Positions 25,883 through 34,964 of a stretch of 64,000 nt of DNA are shown one piece after another. Origin of the DNA: Candidatus Eremiobacterota bacterium (lineage in GTDB: Bacteria > Vulcanimicrobiota > Vulcanimicrobiia > Vulcanimicrobiales > Vulcanimicrobiaceae); contig JAFAKB010000071.1 of assembly GCA_019235885.1 (NCBI GenBank), positions 62,001 to 126,000 on the forward strand, read 5' to 3'. How positions within the stretch are numbered: position 1 is the first letter of the stretch; each line of letters starts with the position of its first letter. Position numbers and translations under genes: made by a program. Under the pieces are notes generated by a model. The model made no database searches. It had not been told where the DNA came from and was given only the letters and a program-made list of their open reading frames with translations.

Positions 25883-26544
25883 TGAATCTCCAAGGTTTCT
25901 ATGCTCGCCGAAAGGCGATCTAGGTAGTCCGTTGTGGTCTTCACCACCCGCTCCCCTTTTCGTACGGCGGCCGCAAGGTCTTCGATCGCATGAATGACGT
26001 CGGCAAGCTCCAGAAGAGCCAGTCGCACCGTTTGAGGGCCACCGCCGTATTTCAACTCAAATCCGTATCGGTCGGCGAGACGCTCGGAGAGTTGAGCCCA
26101 GGCATGCTGGATCTCCGTCCGCACCTGAACTTCGAAAGGCAGCGGAGCTGAGACGATTACGTGGACGGCCCGGTAACCGAATGACGGCTGGGTTCGCTTG
26201 TCATCCACCGACACCCTGCTGAAACGGGCGCAAATTCGCTCCACCAAGCGTTCCTGCTCCTCTCCGTCGCCAACGACAATTCGCGCGCCTGCGATATCCT
26301 GGATTGCCGACAAACGCGCCGGCCGCCGTCGCCGAAGTTTCGCGACGATGGAGGGGATCGACTTATGAGGGCGCGATTCCACCGGGTAGGCGGAGAGTTC
26401 GCGCAAAGCGGCCGAAACCGAGGCGGTCACCTCGATGAAGCGCTCACGATAGCGATTCAGTAGCACGATGTCTTCGTCGGCCGGGTACTCACTGTTTCTC
26501 AGCCGCGACCCGAGCCGGTCCAACTCGGACTTGGAAGGATTCAC
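25879..26544 (-). CDS. RelA/SpoT synthetase-domain protein (toxSAS-like)
   Basis: A 221-residue single-domain pyrophosphokinase homologue without HD, TGS or ACT parts. Synthetase landmarks: RPHKSIPSIVAKL (K61), IQDIAGARIVV (D83), FGYRAVHV (Y124) and FEVQVRTEIQHAW (E138, R142), so the (p)ppGpp-synthetase-type active site looks intact. The N-terminus SKSELDRLGSRLRNSEYP matches short RelA/SpoT proteins. GTG start at 26544 overlaps the HMG-CoA lyase stop. Possible roles are alarmone synthesis or toxic pyrophosphorylation of adenine nucleotides or tRNA, as in toxSAS systems. Confidence 0.8.
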   Translation of the reverse strand: MNPSKSELDRLGSRLRNSEYPADEDIVLLNRYRERFIEVTASVSAALRELSAYPVESRPHKSIPSIVAKLRRRRPARLSAIQDIAGARIVVGDGEEQERLVERICARFSRVSVDDKRTQPSFGYRAVHVIVSAPLPFEVQVRTEIQHAWAQLSERLADRYGFELKYGGGPQTVRLALLELADVIHAIEDLAAAVRKGERVVKTTTDYLDRLSASIETLEIQ

Positions 26545-27491
26545 GCGTTGGCAGCGGCGAGGCGGGCGGTGCGGGCCTCGGCGGCTTCGAGGGCGGTGTA
26601 GGCGCGGGAGGCGTGGGGGCGGCCCAGCTTCGTTGCGATGAAACGCGAGGCGGCGCGCAGCTTCGAGAGATCGATGCCGGTTTCGATGCCCATGCCGTGC
26701 AGCATGTAGACGAGGTCTTCGGTCGCGCAGTTGCCGGTCGCGCCGGGAGCGAACGGGCAGCCGCCGAGGCCGCCGGCCGAGGTGTCGTAGATGCGCACCC
26801 CGCAGGCCAGCGCGGCCAGCGTGTTGGCGAGCGCGGTGCCGCGCGTGTCGTGGAAGTGCAGGCCCAGCCGGTCGAGCGGCACGACGTCGCGCAGCGCGCC
26901 GACGACGTCGAAGACCTGGTTCGGCGTGCCGACGCCGATCGTGTCGGCGACGCTCAGCTCGTCGACGCCGAGCGCGAGCAGCTTTTCGCACACGCGTACG
27001 ACGCCGGCGACCGGAACCTCGCCCTGGAACGGGCAGCCGAACGCGGTCGAGATCGCCGCGCGCACCCACATCCCCCCAGCCTTCGCGCGCTTCACGACGC
27101 CGGCGAAGCGGCTCACCGACTCGTCGATCGTCATGTTGATGTTCGCTTTCGCGAACGCTTCCGACGCCGCGGTGAACACCGCGATCGCGCGCACGCCGGC
27201 CTCGACCGCGCGCTCGAGGCCGCGCTCGTTCGGAACCAGCACCAGATACGTGCGGCCTTCGTCCTTGCGGATGCGGCGGAAGACCTCACCGGCGTCGGCC
27301 ATCTGCGGGACGTGCTTGGGGCTCACGAACGAGGTCGCCTCGAGGATCGGGACGCCGGCCTCGGAAAGCAGGTCGCAGAAGCGGATCTTGTCCTCGGTCG
27401 AGATCGGCGTCGCCTCGTTCTGCAGCCCGTCCCGCGGGCCGACCTCGCAGATCGTCACGCGCCGTGGCATCGCGCCGAGCGTCGTCGTCAT
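26541..27491 (-). CDS. Hydroxymethylglutaryl-CoA lyase
   Basis: A 316-residue HMGL-like TIM barrel splitting HMG-CoA into acetyl-CoA and acetoacetate, the last step of leucine breakdown. ICEVGPRDGLQNE carries the catalytic Arg/Asp, LGLHFHDTRGTALAN the metal histidines, and GGLGGCPFAPGATGN the active-site Cys loop. Start at the ATG at 27491; a second ATG seven codons in is closer to the usual N-terminus. Four-base overlaps link it to the lipase-like gene before and the RelA/SpoT gene after. Confidence 0.93.
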   Translation of the reverse strand: MTTTLGAMPRRVTICEVGPRDGLQNEATPISTEDKIRFCDLLSEAGVPILEATSFVSPKHVPQMADAGEVFRRIRKDEGRTYLVLVPNERGLERAVEAGVRAIAVFTAASEAFAKANINMTIDESVSRFAGVVKRAKAGGMWVRAAISTAFGCPFQGEVPVAGVVRVCEKLLALGVDELSVADTIGVGTPNQVFDVVGALRDVVPLDRLGLHFHDTRGTALANTLAALACGVRIYDTSAGGLGGCPFAPGATGNCATEDLVYMLHGMGIETGIDLSKLRAASRFIATKLGRPHASRAYTALEAAEARTARLAAANA

Positions 27492-28261
27492 GGCAGCTGC
27501 TCCCCTCGCAGAAAACGGGCCGTCAGGTCGACGACCTGCGGCCACACGGCGTCGTCGTGCTTGAAGCGGCGAAAGATCGTCGCGAAGATGTTCTGCACCG
27601 CGCCGAGATTCAGATGGTTCGCTTCGTCGCCGTCGATGGTCGCGACCGGCATCGCGCCGTCGAGGTTCGCCGACTCGATCATCACCACGCCGTCGCTCTG
27701 AAAGTGGTACTTCGGCATCCGCCCGGCGACGTGGAGAAAGCGATGGCCGTCGGGCATCACCCACGGTTTCTTGTCGAGCTTCCAGCGCTGCTTCTTCGGG
27801 TTGTCGGGATCGGGGACCCAGTGCCCCGCCGTGTCGTTGAGCCAGATCATGAACGGCGCCATGACGTCCATGTCGCGCAGCACGTGGATCGGCATCCGCG
27901 CCAGCCGCAGCGTCCCAGCCGCGTAGTTCGTGATCAGCCCGCCGTTCGGGGCGCCGACCTGCACCGAGGCGGCGATCTCCTCGGCGCGCTCCGGATACGC
28001 GCGCAGGAAGCCGCGGTTGACCAAACCGCCCGCGCTGTAGCCCAGCGTCACGACGGGAAAGGCGTTCGGCTCGCGCGCGTGCAGCCGGTCGAGGAAGGCG
28101 CGGAAGCGGTCGATCCGCTCGCGCAGCGGCTCGTCGTCCATCGGGAAGATCGTGCAGTCAAAACCGAACGCCGCCAGCCCGTCGAATCCGTTGCGCCCGT
28201 CGATGAACGTGCGCATCATCTTCGCCTGCTCGTTCCAGCCGGGGATCAGAATTACTCGCAT
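27488..28261 (-). CDS. Alpha/beta hydrolase, lipase/esterase-like
   Basis: A 257-residue hydrolase starting MRVILIPGWNEQAKMM. The nucleophile elbow is LGYSAGGLV and the oxyanion region VILIPGW, typical of the lipase alpha/beta fold. A late GDEANHLNLG supplies the probable catalytic His. No signal peptide, so it is cytoplasmic. It sits between the biotin carboxylase and HMG-CoA lyase genes; its role there could be thioesterase-like hydrolysis, but that is inference. Confidence 0.75.
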   Translation of the reverse strand: MRVILIPGWNEQAKMMRTFIDGRNGFDGLAAFGFDCTIFPMDDEPLRERIDRFRAFLDRLHAREPNAFPVVTLGYSAGGLVNRGFLRAYPERAEEIAASVQVGAPNGGLITNYAAGTLRLARMPIHVLRDMDVMAPFMIWLNDTAGHWVPDPDNPKKQRWKLDKKPWVMPDGHRFLHVAGRMPKYHFQSDGVVMIESANLDGAMPVATIDGDEANHLNLGAVQNIFATIFRRFKHDDAVWPQVVDLTARFLRGEQLP

Positions 28262-28265
28262 GCGG

Positions 28266-30152
28266 TCAGGCGGGGCCGATCGTCACCAGGGTGGCGCCGC
28301 TGGTCACCAGCTCGCCGGGCTTGACGCGCACCTCGTTGACGACGCCGGCGAGCGGCGCTTCGATGCGGTGCTCCATCTTCATCGCTTCCAGCACCACCAG
28401 CAGCGCGCGCTGCTCGACCACCGCTCCGGGCTGCACCTCCACGCTCACGATCTTTCCCGGCATCGGCGCGGTCACGTCGCCCGACGCGGCGGCGTGCGCG
28501 GAGTGCTCGGCGTCGGCGCTCGGCGGCTCCGGCAGCGTCCAGCGCACCACCCGGCCCTCAACGGTAACCGTCCCGCCGCGCGCGTCGTACGTCGCGCCGC
28601 GCGCGTCCGCGACGAGCTCGCCGCTCACGTCGCCCGAAAGCGACCAGCGCGAGCCGTCGCAGCTCGCGTGCGCGCGCACCGTGGTGCCGTCGACCGCGAA
28701 CGCGAGCGGAACGCCGACGCCGCCCAGCCGCCAGGCACCCTCGCGCGCCAGCAGCGCCGCGGCGACGCGCCGCTTCGTTGCGTCGTCGACCCGCGCCGCG
28801 CCGAGCGTGAAGTGCGGCATCCGCTCGTCGAGGAACGCCGTCGTCGTCTCGCCGGCACGGTACGCTTCGTCGTCCGCGATCGCGCGGAGCAGCGGCAGGT
28901 TCGTCGCGACGCCGGCGACGGTCGTCTCGCGCAGCGTTTCGCTCATGCGCGCGACCGCCGCCCCGCGGTCCGCGGCCCACACGATGATCTTCGCGAGCAA
29001 CGAGTCGTAATAGACCGGCACCTCGCTGCCCGCGCGAAACCCCGCGTCGACGCGCACTCCGGGCGCGCGCGGCACGTCGAACGCGGTGAGCGTCCCCGAC
29101 TGCGGGAGAAAGTCGTGCGCCGGATCTTCGGCGTTCAGCCGCACCTCGATCGCCCACCCGCGCGGGCTCAGATCGCCTTGCGCGAAGCGCAGCCGCTCGC
29201 CGCTCGCGACGCGCAGCTGCTCGTGCACCAGATCGACGCCGTAGACGAGCTCGGTCACCGGGTGCTCGACCTGCAAGCGCGCGTTCATCTCCAGGAAGTA
29301 GAACGAGCCGTCGTGCTCCAGCATGAACTCCGCCGTCCCGGCGTTCGTGTACCCGACGCTGCGCGCCGCGCTCACCGCCGCCTCGCCCATCCGCGCGCGC
29401 AGCGCCGGATCGAGCGCGACGCTCGGCGCCTCTTCGACGACCTTCTGGTGACGGCGCTGGATCGAGCACTCGCGCTCGCCGAGGTGCACGACGTTCCCGT
29501 GCGCGTCGGAGAGAATTTGGAACTCGACGTGCCGCGGGCGGCGCAGATACCGCTCGAGCAGTACGCTCTCGTCGACGAACGCCGCCTTCGCCTCGCGGCG
29601 CGCGCTCGCCAGCGCTTCACCGAAGGTCGTCAAGTCGGTGACGACGCGCATCCCGCGCCCGCCGCCGCCGGCGCTCGCTTTGATCAGCAGCGGCGTGCCG
29701 ATCGCCGTCGCCTCCGCGCGCAAGCGCGCGTCGCTTTGATCGTCACCGTCGTAGCCGGGGACGACCGGGACGCCGAACGCGCGCACGCGCCGCTTCGCGT
29801 CGATCTTCGAGCCCATCGCGGCGATCGCGTCCGGCGTCGGGCCGACGAACGTCAAACCGGCGTCGACCACCAGCTGCGCGAACGGCGCGCGCTCGCTCAA
29901 GAAGCCGTAGCCGGGATGGATCGCGTCGGCGCCGAGCGTCTTCGCCGCGGCGACGATCTTCTCGCCGTCGAGATACGACTCGCTCGCCGGCCCGGGACCG
30001 ATCCGCAGCGAGGCGTCCAGCGCTTCACGAAAGAGCGCGCGCTCGTCGGCGTCCGAGTAGACGCCGACCGGCGAGATGCCCAGCTCGCGCGCGCCGCGCG
30101 CGACGCGGATCGCGATCTCGCCGCGATTGGCGATCAGCAGCCTGCGAATCAC
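28266..30152 (-). CDS. Acyl-CoA carboxylase biotin subunit, probably methylcrotonyl-CoA carboxylase alpha
   Basis: A 628-residue fused biotin carboxylase and biotin carrier. Biotin carboxylase: IRRLLIANRGEIAIRVARGA, ATP-grasp loop SAGGGGRGMRVV, ERECSIQRRHQK, EMNARLQVEHPVTE. The carrier domain at the C-terminus has LEAMKMEH, where the lysine takes biotin. Neighbours (enoyl-CoA hydratase, HMG-CoA lyase) point to 3-methylcrotonyl-CoA as substrate. GTG start overlaps the hydratase stop. The carboxyltransferase subunit is not here but at 45945-47555. Confidence 0.93.
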   Translation of the reverse strand: MIRRLLIANRGEIAIRVARGARELGISPVGVYSDADERALFREALDASLRIGPGPASESYLDGEKIVAAAKTLGADAIHPGYGFLSERAPFAQLVVDAGLTFVGPTPDAIAAMGSKIDAKRRVRAFGVPVVPGYDGDDQSDARLRAEATAIGTPLLIKASAGGGGRGMRVVTDLTTFGEALASARREAKAAFVDESVLLERYLRRPRHVEFQILSDAHGNVVHLGERECSIQRRHQKVVEEAPSVALDPALRARMGEAAVSAARSVGYTNAGTAEFMLEHDGSFYFLEMNARLQVEHPVTELVYGVDLVHEQLRVASGERLRFAQGDLSPRGWAIEVRLNAEDPAHDFLPQSGTLTAFDVPRAPGVRVDAGFRAGSEVPVYYDSLLAKIIVWAADRGAAVARMSETLRETTVAGVATNLPLLRAIADDEAYRAGETTTAFLDERMPHFTLGAARVDDATKRRVAAALLAREGAWRLGGVGVPLAFAVDGTTVRAHASCDGSRWSLSGDVSGELVADARGATYDARGGTVTVEGRVVRWTLPEPPSADAEHSAHAAASGDVTAPMPGKIVSVEVQPGAVVEQRALLVVLEAMKMEHRIEAPLAGVVNEVRVKPGELVTSGATLVTIGPA

Positions 30153-30934
30153 CGCGCGGTCCAGCCGGCCCGGCGCCGCTCGAGGAACGCGCGCAGTCCT
30201 TCCTGCCCTTCCTCGCTCGTGCGCCGGCGCGCGATCGCCTGTGCGGTGATCGCGCGCGACTCCTCGTACGACGCCGCCGCGACGGTGACGATCAGCCGCT
30301 TCGCGGCCGCGACCGCCTGCGGTCCCGCGCTTTCGAGCTCGCCGGCGATCGCATCGACGGTGCCCTCGAGCGCGCCGGCGTCGACGACCTCGTGCACGAG
30401 CCCGATCGCCGCCGCGCGCCGGGCGTCGAACCGCTCGCCGCTCAGAAAGAGCCGGCGCGCGTGCGAAGCGCCGATCTTCGCCAGCACGAACGGTGAGATC
30501 ACCGCGGGGATGATCCCGAGCTTCGTCTCGGTGAAGCCGAAGACGGTCTCGCGCTCGGCGACGACCGCGTCGGCGACCGCGCACAAGCCTGCCCCGCCGC
30601 CGAGCGCCGCGCCGTGCACCTTCGCGATCACCGGCTTGGGGCAGCGGTCGATCGCACGGTACATGTCGGACATCGCCTCGGCGTCGCGCACGTTCTCCTC
30701 TTCCGAGAGCGCGAGCGAACCGCGCATCCAGTTCACGTCGGCGCCGCCGCAAAACGCCTTCCCCTCGCCTTCGAGCACGACGACGCGCAGTGCCGCGTCG
30801 GTGCCCAGCGCGACGAACGCGTCGCGCAGCCGCGCGATCAGCTCGGCGTTGAAAGCGTTGCGCACCGCGGGGCGAGCGAGCACGACGCGAGCGCGCGCTC
30901 CCTCGCGTTCGACGCGCAGAACGGAGTCCGGCAC
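30149..30934 (-). CDS. Enoyl-CoA hydratase, probably methylglutaconyl-CoA hydratase
   Basis: A 261-residue crotonase. LARPAVRNAFN and GKAFCGGADVNWM form the acyl-CoA and first oxyanion parts; HGAALGGGAGLCAVADAVVA is the second, followed by FTETKLGIIPAVISPFVLAK. In the leucine pathway this would hydrate 3-methylglutaconyl-CoA to HMG-CoA. I chose the GTG at 30934 because the following residues match the usual N-terminus; a GTG at 30976 would add 14 residues. Confidence 0.9.
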   Translation of the reverse strand: MPDSVLRVEREGARARVVLARPAVRNAFNAELIARLRDAFVALGTDAALRVVVLEGEGKAFCGGADVNWMRGSLALSEEENVRDAEAMSDMYRAIDRCPKPVIAKVHGAALGGGAGLCAVADAVVAERETVFGFTETKLGIIPAVISPFVLAKIGASHARRLFLSGERFDARRAAAIGLVHEVVDAGALEGTVDAIAGELESAGPQAVAAAKRLIVTVAAASYEESRAITAQAIARRRTSEEGQEGLRAFLERRRAGWTAR

Positions 30935-31029
30935 GGGCTCGGTCGTTCCACGGTGCGCTCGAGGCTTCCCCGGCACGGTCTGGTCGCGCGCGAGGTGGCG
31001 GCCGAGAATCCTGGGAACTGACCGGGATC

Positions 31030-33717
31030 ATGCGCCGTTTTTCCGTCGATATGGGTCATTTTCACCGTCTCGCTTGCTTCGCGTTGGCCGCTGCGCTGCT
31101 GTTCGGGCCGCTCTCGCCGGCCGCCGCGCAGGCCCCCGCCGCTCACTCCGTCGACGTCACGCGCGCGACGCTCTCAAACGGAATGCAGGTCGTCGTCCTG
31201 CGCGACACGCTCGCGCCGGTCGTGTCGACCTGGATGAACTACTTGACCGGCTCCGACGAAGAGCCGATCACCGGGGTCGCCCACGCGCAGGAGCACATGC
31301 TCTTCCGCGGCAGCAAGACGCTCACGGCCTCGCAGTTCGCCGACACGACCGCGATCACCGGCGGCACCTTCAACGCCGACACGCAGAACGAGCTCACGCA
31401 GTACTTCTTCGAGATGCCCTCGCAGTATCTCGACATCGCGCTGAACCTCGAGCGCTCGCGCGCCACCGGCGCGCTCGACGCGCAGAAGCTGTGGGACCAA
31501 GAGCGCGGCGCGATCACCCAAGAAGTTACGTCGGACAACTCCTCGGCGACGTTCCGGCTTTTTTCGAAAGCGGTCGAACACGTCTTCGCCGGCACGCCGT
31601 ACGCCGACTTCGGGCTCGGCACCGTCGAGAGCTTCAAGAAGATCCAGGCGCCCGATCTCAAGGCGTTCTACACCAAGTGGTACCACCCGAACAACGCGGT
31701 CTACGTGATCGCCGGCAACGTCGACCCGCAGCAGACGATCGCCAAGGTGAAGGCGCTCTTCGGGAACATCCCCGCCGCGAAGTTGCCGGCGCGCCGACCC
31801 GTGCACTTGCAGCCGCTCACGCCCCTGACGCTGCACGACAACAGCTCCGACCCGATTACCGTCGTGTTCCTCGCCTTCCGCGTCCCCGGCTACTCGGACA
31901 AGGACTACTTCGCCTCGCAGATCCTCAACGACGTGCTGAACAGCCAGCGCGGCGCGCTGTACGACTTGCAAGCGTCGGGGAAAGCGCTCGGCACGTTCGC
32001 GCAGTCCGTCACCCATCCGGCGGCCGGGATGACCCTGGTCGGCTCGGCGGTTCCCGTGACGACGACCGGCGACAAAGCAGTGGCCGACATCAAAGCGGTG
32101 ATCGACGGCTACAAGAAGACAGGATTGCCCGCCGATTTGGTCGAGGTCGCCAAGCAGCGCGAGGTCGCGCAGGCGCAGTTCGCGCGGAACTCGGTCTCGG
32201 GGCTGGCGTCCGCGTGGAGCGACTCGCTCGCCAACGAGCACCGCACGCCCGACGAGGACCTCGCCGGTTTGGAAGCCGTCACGCTCGACGACGTCAACCG
32301 CGTGCTGCGCACGTATTACGACGAGAACACCGCGACCGTCGCGATCTCGACGCCGAAGGAAGCCGCGGGCTCCGCGTTCGGCGGCCGCGTCGGCGAGGAC
32401 AACACCGTCATTCCGACCGAGCACACCGGCTTGCCGGCGTTCGCGAAGCGCGTGCTGGCCGAGCTGCGCGTCCCCGAGGAGACGGTGAAGCCCGTCACCC
32501 AGACGCTCCCGAACGGCGTCAAGCTGATCGTCGTTCCCTCGACGATCTCGCCGACGACGGTCGTGCGCGGCGAGATTCTCGGCAACGCCGGCCTCCAAGA
32601 CCCGCCCGGCAAGGAGGGAATCGACGGGATCGTCGACGGCCTCTTCCAGTACGGCACGCAGACCTACGACCGCATCGCGTATCAGACCGAGCTCGACAAG
32701 ATCGCGGCGAACGTCAGCGCGGGGCGCAGCTTCAGCCTCGACGTGCTCTCGAAAGACTTCGACCGCGGCGTCGCGCTGCTCGCCGACGACGAGCTGCACC
32801 CGGCGTTTCCGCAACAAGCGTTCGAGATCGTCAAGCAGCAGACCGTCGGCGCGCTCACCGGCGAGATGAAGAGCCCGGATTTCAAGGCCGGTCGCGCGTT
32901 CGCCGACGCGATCTACCCGGCGGGCGATCCGGCGCGCCGCTACGCGACCCCGCAGACCGCCGGTGCCGTCACGCTCGACGACGTGAAGTCGTACTACGGC
33001 TCCACGTACCGCCCCGACCTCACGACGATCGTCGTCGTCGGCGACGTCACGCCGGAGCACGCGCGCGCCGCGATCGAGAAGTCGTTCGGCGCGTGGAAAG
33101 CGAACGGCCCGACGCCGAACGTGTTCTCGCCGCCCGTGCCGCCGAACAAGACGGCGCAGGCAGTGATCCCGGCGACGGGACGGATCCAGTCGGAGGTGCG
33201 GCTCGGCGAGACGATTCCGATCTCGTACAACGATCCCGACTATCCCGTGCTGCACCTCGCCAACACGGTGCTGAGCGGCGGATTCTACGCTTCGCTCCTC
33301 TTCCACGACCTGCGCGAGCTGCACGGCTACGCGTACAGCGTCAACTCGAGCTTCAGCGGCGGCCGGAACCGCACGACGTTCAGCGTCACCTACGGCGCCG
33401 ACCCGAAGAACGTCGCGCGCGCCGCCCGGCTGGTCGTCGACGATCTGACCTCGCTGCAGAAGAAGCCGCTCGCGGCCGACCGGCTCACGCGCGCCAAGGC
33501 GCTGGTCGTCGGCGAGCTGCCGGTGGCGAAGGAGTCGTACGACGGTCTGGCCGGCCAGCTGCTCTCGTACGCCTCGACCGGCCGCCCGCTCGACGAGGAC
33601 AACCGCGAAGCGCAGGCCGCGCTGGCCGCGACGCCCGAGCGCGTTCGCGCGGCGATGGCGAAGTGGCTGCGGCCGAAGGATCTGGTTCGGGTCATCGTCG
33701 GCCCGGCGGGGAAGTAA
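31030..33717 (+). CDS. M16 family (insulinase-like) zinc peptidase, exported
   Basis: An 895-residue protein with two M16 halves. A signal peptide covers about residues 12-34 (ACFALAAALLFGPLSPAAAQ). The inverted zinc motif HAQEH (H85, E88, H89) is in the first half with a distal Glu in LWDQERGAITQEV. The second half (from about 490) has the inactive domain with the ending LRELHGYAYSVNSSFSGGRN, which carries the R/Y pair. It degrades short exported peptides, by family. Divergent from the leucine operon; likely periplasmic. Confidence 0.92.
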   Translation: MRRFSVDMGHFHRLACFALAAALLFGPLSPAAAQAPAAHSVDVTRATLSNGMQVVVLRDTLAPVVSTWMNYLTGSDEEPITGVAHAQEHMLFRGSKTLTASQFADTTAITGGTFNADTQNELTQYFFEMPSQYLDIALNLERSRATGALDAQKLWDQERGAITQEVTSDNSSATFRLFSKAVEHVFAGTPYADFGLGTVESFKKIQAPDLKAFYTKWYHPNNAVYVIAGNVDPQQTIAKVKALFGNIPAAKLPARRPVHLQPLTPLTLHDNSSDPITVVFLAFRVPGYSDKDYFASQILNDVLNSQRGALYDLQASGKALGTFAQSVTHPAAGMTLVGSAVPVTTTGDKAVADIKAVIDGYKKTGLPADLVEVAKQREVAQAQFARNSVSGLASAWSDSLANEHRTPDEDLAGLEAVTLDDVNRVLRTYYDENTATVAISTPKEAAGSAFGGRVGEDNTVIPTEHTGLPAFAKRVLAELRVPEETVKPVTQTLPNGVKLIVVPSTISPTTVVRGEILGNAGLQDPPGKEGIDGIVDGLFQYGTQTYDRIAYQTELDKIAANVSAGRSFSLDVLSKDFDRGVALLADDELHPAFPQQAFEIVKQQTVGALTGEMKSPDFKAGRAFADAIYPAGDPARRYATPQTAGAVTLDDVKSYYGSTYRPDLTTIVVVGDVTPEHARAAIEKSFGAWKANGPTPNVFSPPVPPNKTAQAVIPATGRIQSEVRLGETIPISYNDPDYPVLHLANTVLSGGFYASLLFHDLRELHGYAYSVNSSFSGGRNRTTFSVTYGADPKNVARAARLVVDDLTSLQKKPLAADRLTRAKALVVGELPVAKESYDGLAGQLLSYASTGRPLDEDNREAQAALAATPERVRAAMAKWLRPKDLVRVIVGPAGK

Positions 33718-33762
33718 GGGGGCTTACGCCCGCCGGCGGCGGCGGCGTGGTAGCATCGCGGC

Positions 33763-34506
33763 ATGGACGGACTGGGGACGGCCCTGGAACAACTAGCCTC
33801 GATGCGACCGCCACCGCCGCCGCCGAGCGGGGCCGACGACGCCAACAAGGTCTGGTACTTGCGCCAGAACCGGCTCTTCGGCGAGGCCGCGGAAGCCGGG
33901 ATCGTCTCGACCGAGCACCTCTTCACGATGTGCGAGATGCCGCGCGGAACGCGCGTGTTCGACCAAGGCGACACGACGCGAATCGTCTACATGGTCAAGC
34001 GCGGCGCGGTGCGGATCGCGCGCGAGACGCGTGACGGCAAGGACGTCACCGTCGCGCTGCTCGGCGCGGGCGACTTCTTCGGCGAGGAGACGCTCTTCGA
34101 CGACCAACCGCGCACGACGGTCGCGATCGTCGTCGAGGACGCGCTGCTGTGCACCGTGCGCGCGGACGACCTGTTCGCGGTGCTCGCGCGCGACCCGCAG
34201 CTCGCGATGAACGTCGCCAAGGTGCTGAGCGGAAAGCTCGGCGACGCGCGCGAGACGATGGAAGATCTCGCCTACGCGCGGGTCGGCGACCGCATCGTCC
34301 ACCTCTACCGCAAGCTCGCCGCCGAGCACGGCGTGCGCGTCCCGGGTGGAACGCGCGTCGACCTGCGGCTCACCCACGCCGACGTCGCCTCGTTGGTCGG
34401 CAGCACGCGCGAGACGGTCAGCGCCGAGCTCGCCAAGCTGGTCGACGCCGGGCGGCTGCGCGCCGACGGCCGCGCGATCGTCGTTCCGCCGGAGGACCCG
34501 TCATGA
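33763..34506 (+). CDS. Crp/Fnr family transcriptional regulator
   Basis: A 247-residue regulator. After a Pro-rich N-terminal tail comes a cNMP-binding-type beta roll (about 50-150, FDQGDTTRIVYMVKRGAVRI, GAGDFFGEETLF) and a winged helix, with HTH at about 203-225 (LTHADVASLVGSTRETVSAE). No cysteine cluster, so not oxygen-sensing like FNR; the FGEETLF loop resembles the phosphate-binding cassette with changes. First gene of a coupled operon with three redox proteins, likely their own regulator. Confidence 0.88.
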   Translation: MDGLGTALEQLASMRPPPPPPSGADDANKVWYLRQNRLFGEAAEAGIVSTEHLFTMCEMPRGTRVFDQGDTTRIVYMVKRGAVRIARETRDGKDVTVALLGAGDFFGEETLFDDQPRTTVAIVVEDALLCTVRADDLFAVLARDPQLAMNVAKVLSGKLGDARETMEDLAYARVGDRIVHLYRKLAAEHGVRVPGGTRVDLRLTHADVASLVGSTRETVSAELAKLVDAGRLRADGRAIVVPPEDPS

Positions 34507-34964
34507 TCGCAGCGCTGTTCCTCGCCGCCGCCACGTCGCTCGCGCCGGTGCTCGCCGCGGCGCCGTGGGCGAACGCGGCCGGGCCGCCGCACCTCGCCGG
34601 GCGGGTCACCGTCGTCGACGTCTTCACCTTCAGCTGCATCAACTGCAAGCACGTCACGCCCGAGCTGCGCAAGCTGCGAGACTCGATCGGCTCGAACGAC
34701 CTCGCGATCGTCGGCGTCCACGCGCCCGAGCTGCCGGAGGAGCGCGTGCACAAGAACGTCGTGCAGGCGCTCAAGGACCAGGACATCACGTGGCCGGTCG
34801 TCTACGACGACAACTTCTCGGTCTGGAACGCGTACGGCGTCAGCGCGTGGCCGACGCAGCTCGTCTTCGACCGCCGCGGCAAGCTGCGCGCGACCTACGT
34901 CGGCGAAGGCTACGACGCGCAGCTCGAGCGCACCGTGCGCGCGCTGATCGCCGAGAAGACGTGA
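34503..34964 (+). CDS. Thioredoxin-fold protein, exported (CxxC)
   Basis: A 153-residue TlpA/redoxin-like protein coupled to the regulator by ATGA. A signal peptide (about 1-26, FLAAATSLAPVLAAAPWANA) precedes the thioredoxin fold with the redox motif SCINCKH (C45, C48) in VDVFTFSCINC. The cis-Pro region reads VSAWPTQLVFD. It probably reduces or exchanges disulfides outside the cytoplasm. It lies in a tightly packed unit with cytochrome b and a molybdopterin protein. Confidence 0.88.
   Translation: MIAALFLAAATSLAPVLAAAPWANAAGPPHLAGRVTVVDVFTFSCINCKHVTPELRKLRDSIGSNDLAIVGVHAPELPEERVHKNVVQALKDQDITWPVVYDDNFSVWNAYGVSAWPTQLVFDRRGKLRATYVGEGYDAQLERTVRALIAEKT

Noticed and set aside
28152-34034. A 1960-residue plus-strand open frame
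   Set aside because: Runs antisense to the carboxylase and hydratase and then out of frame through the M16 peptidase; the real genes have clear motifs.
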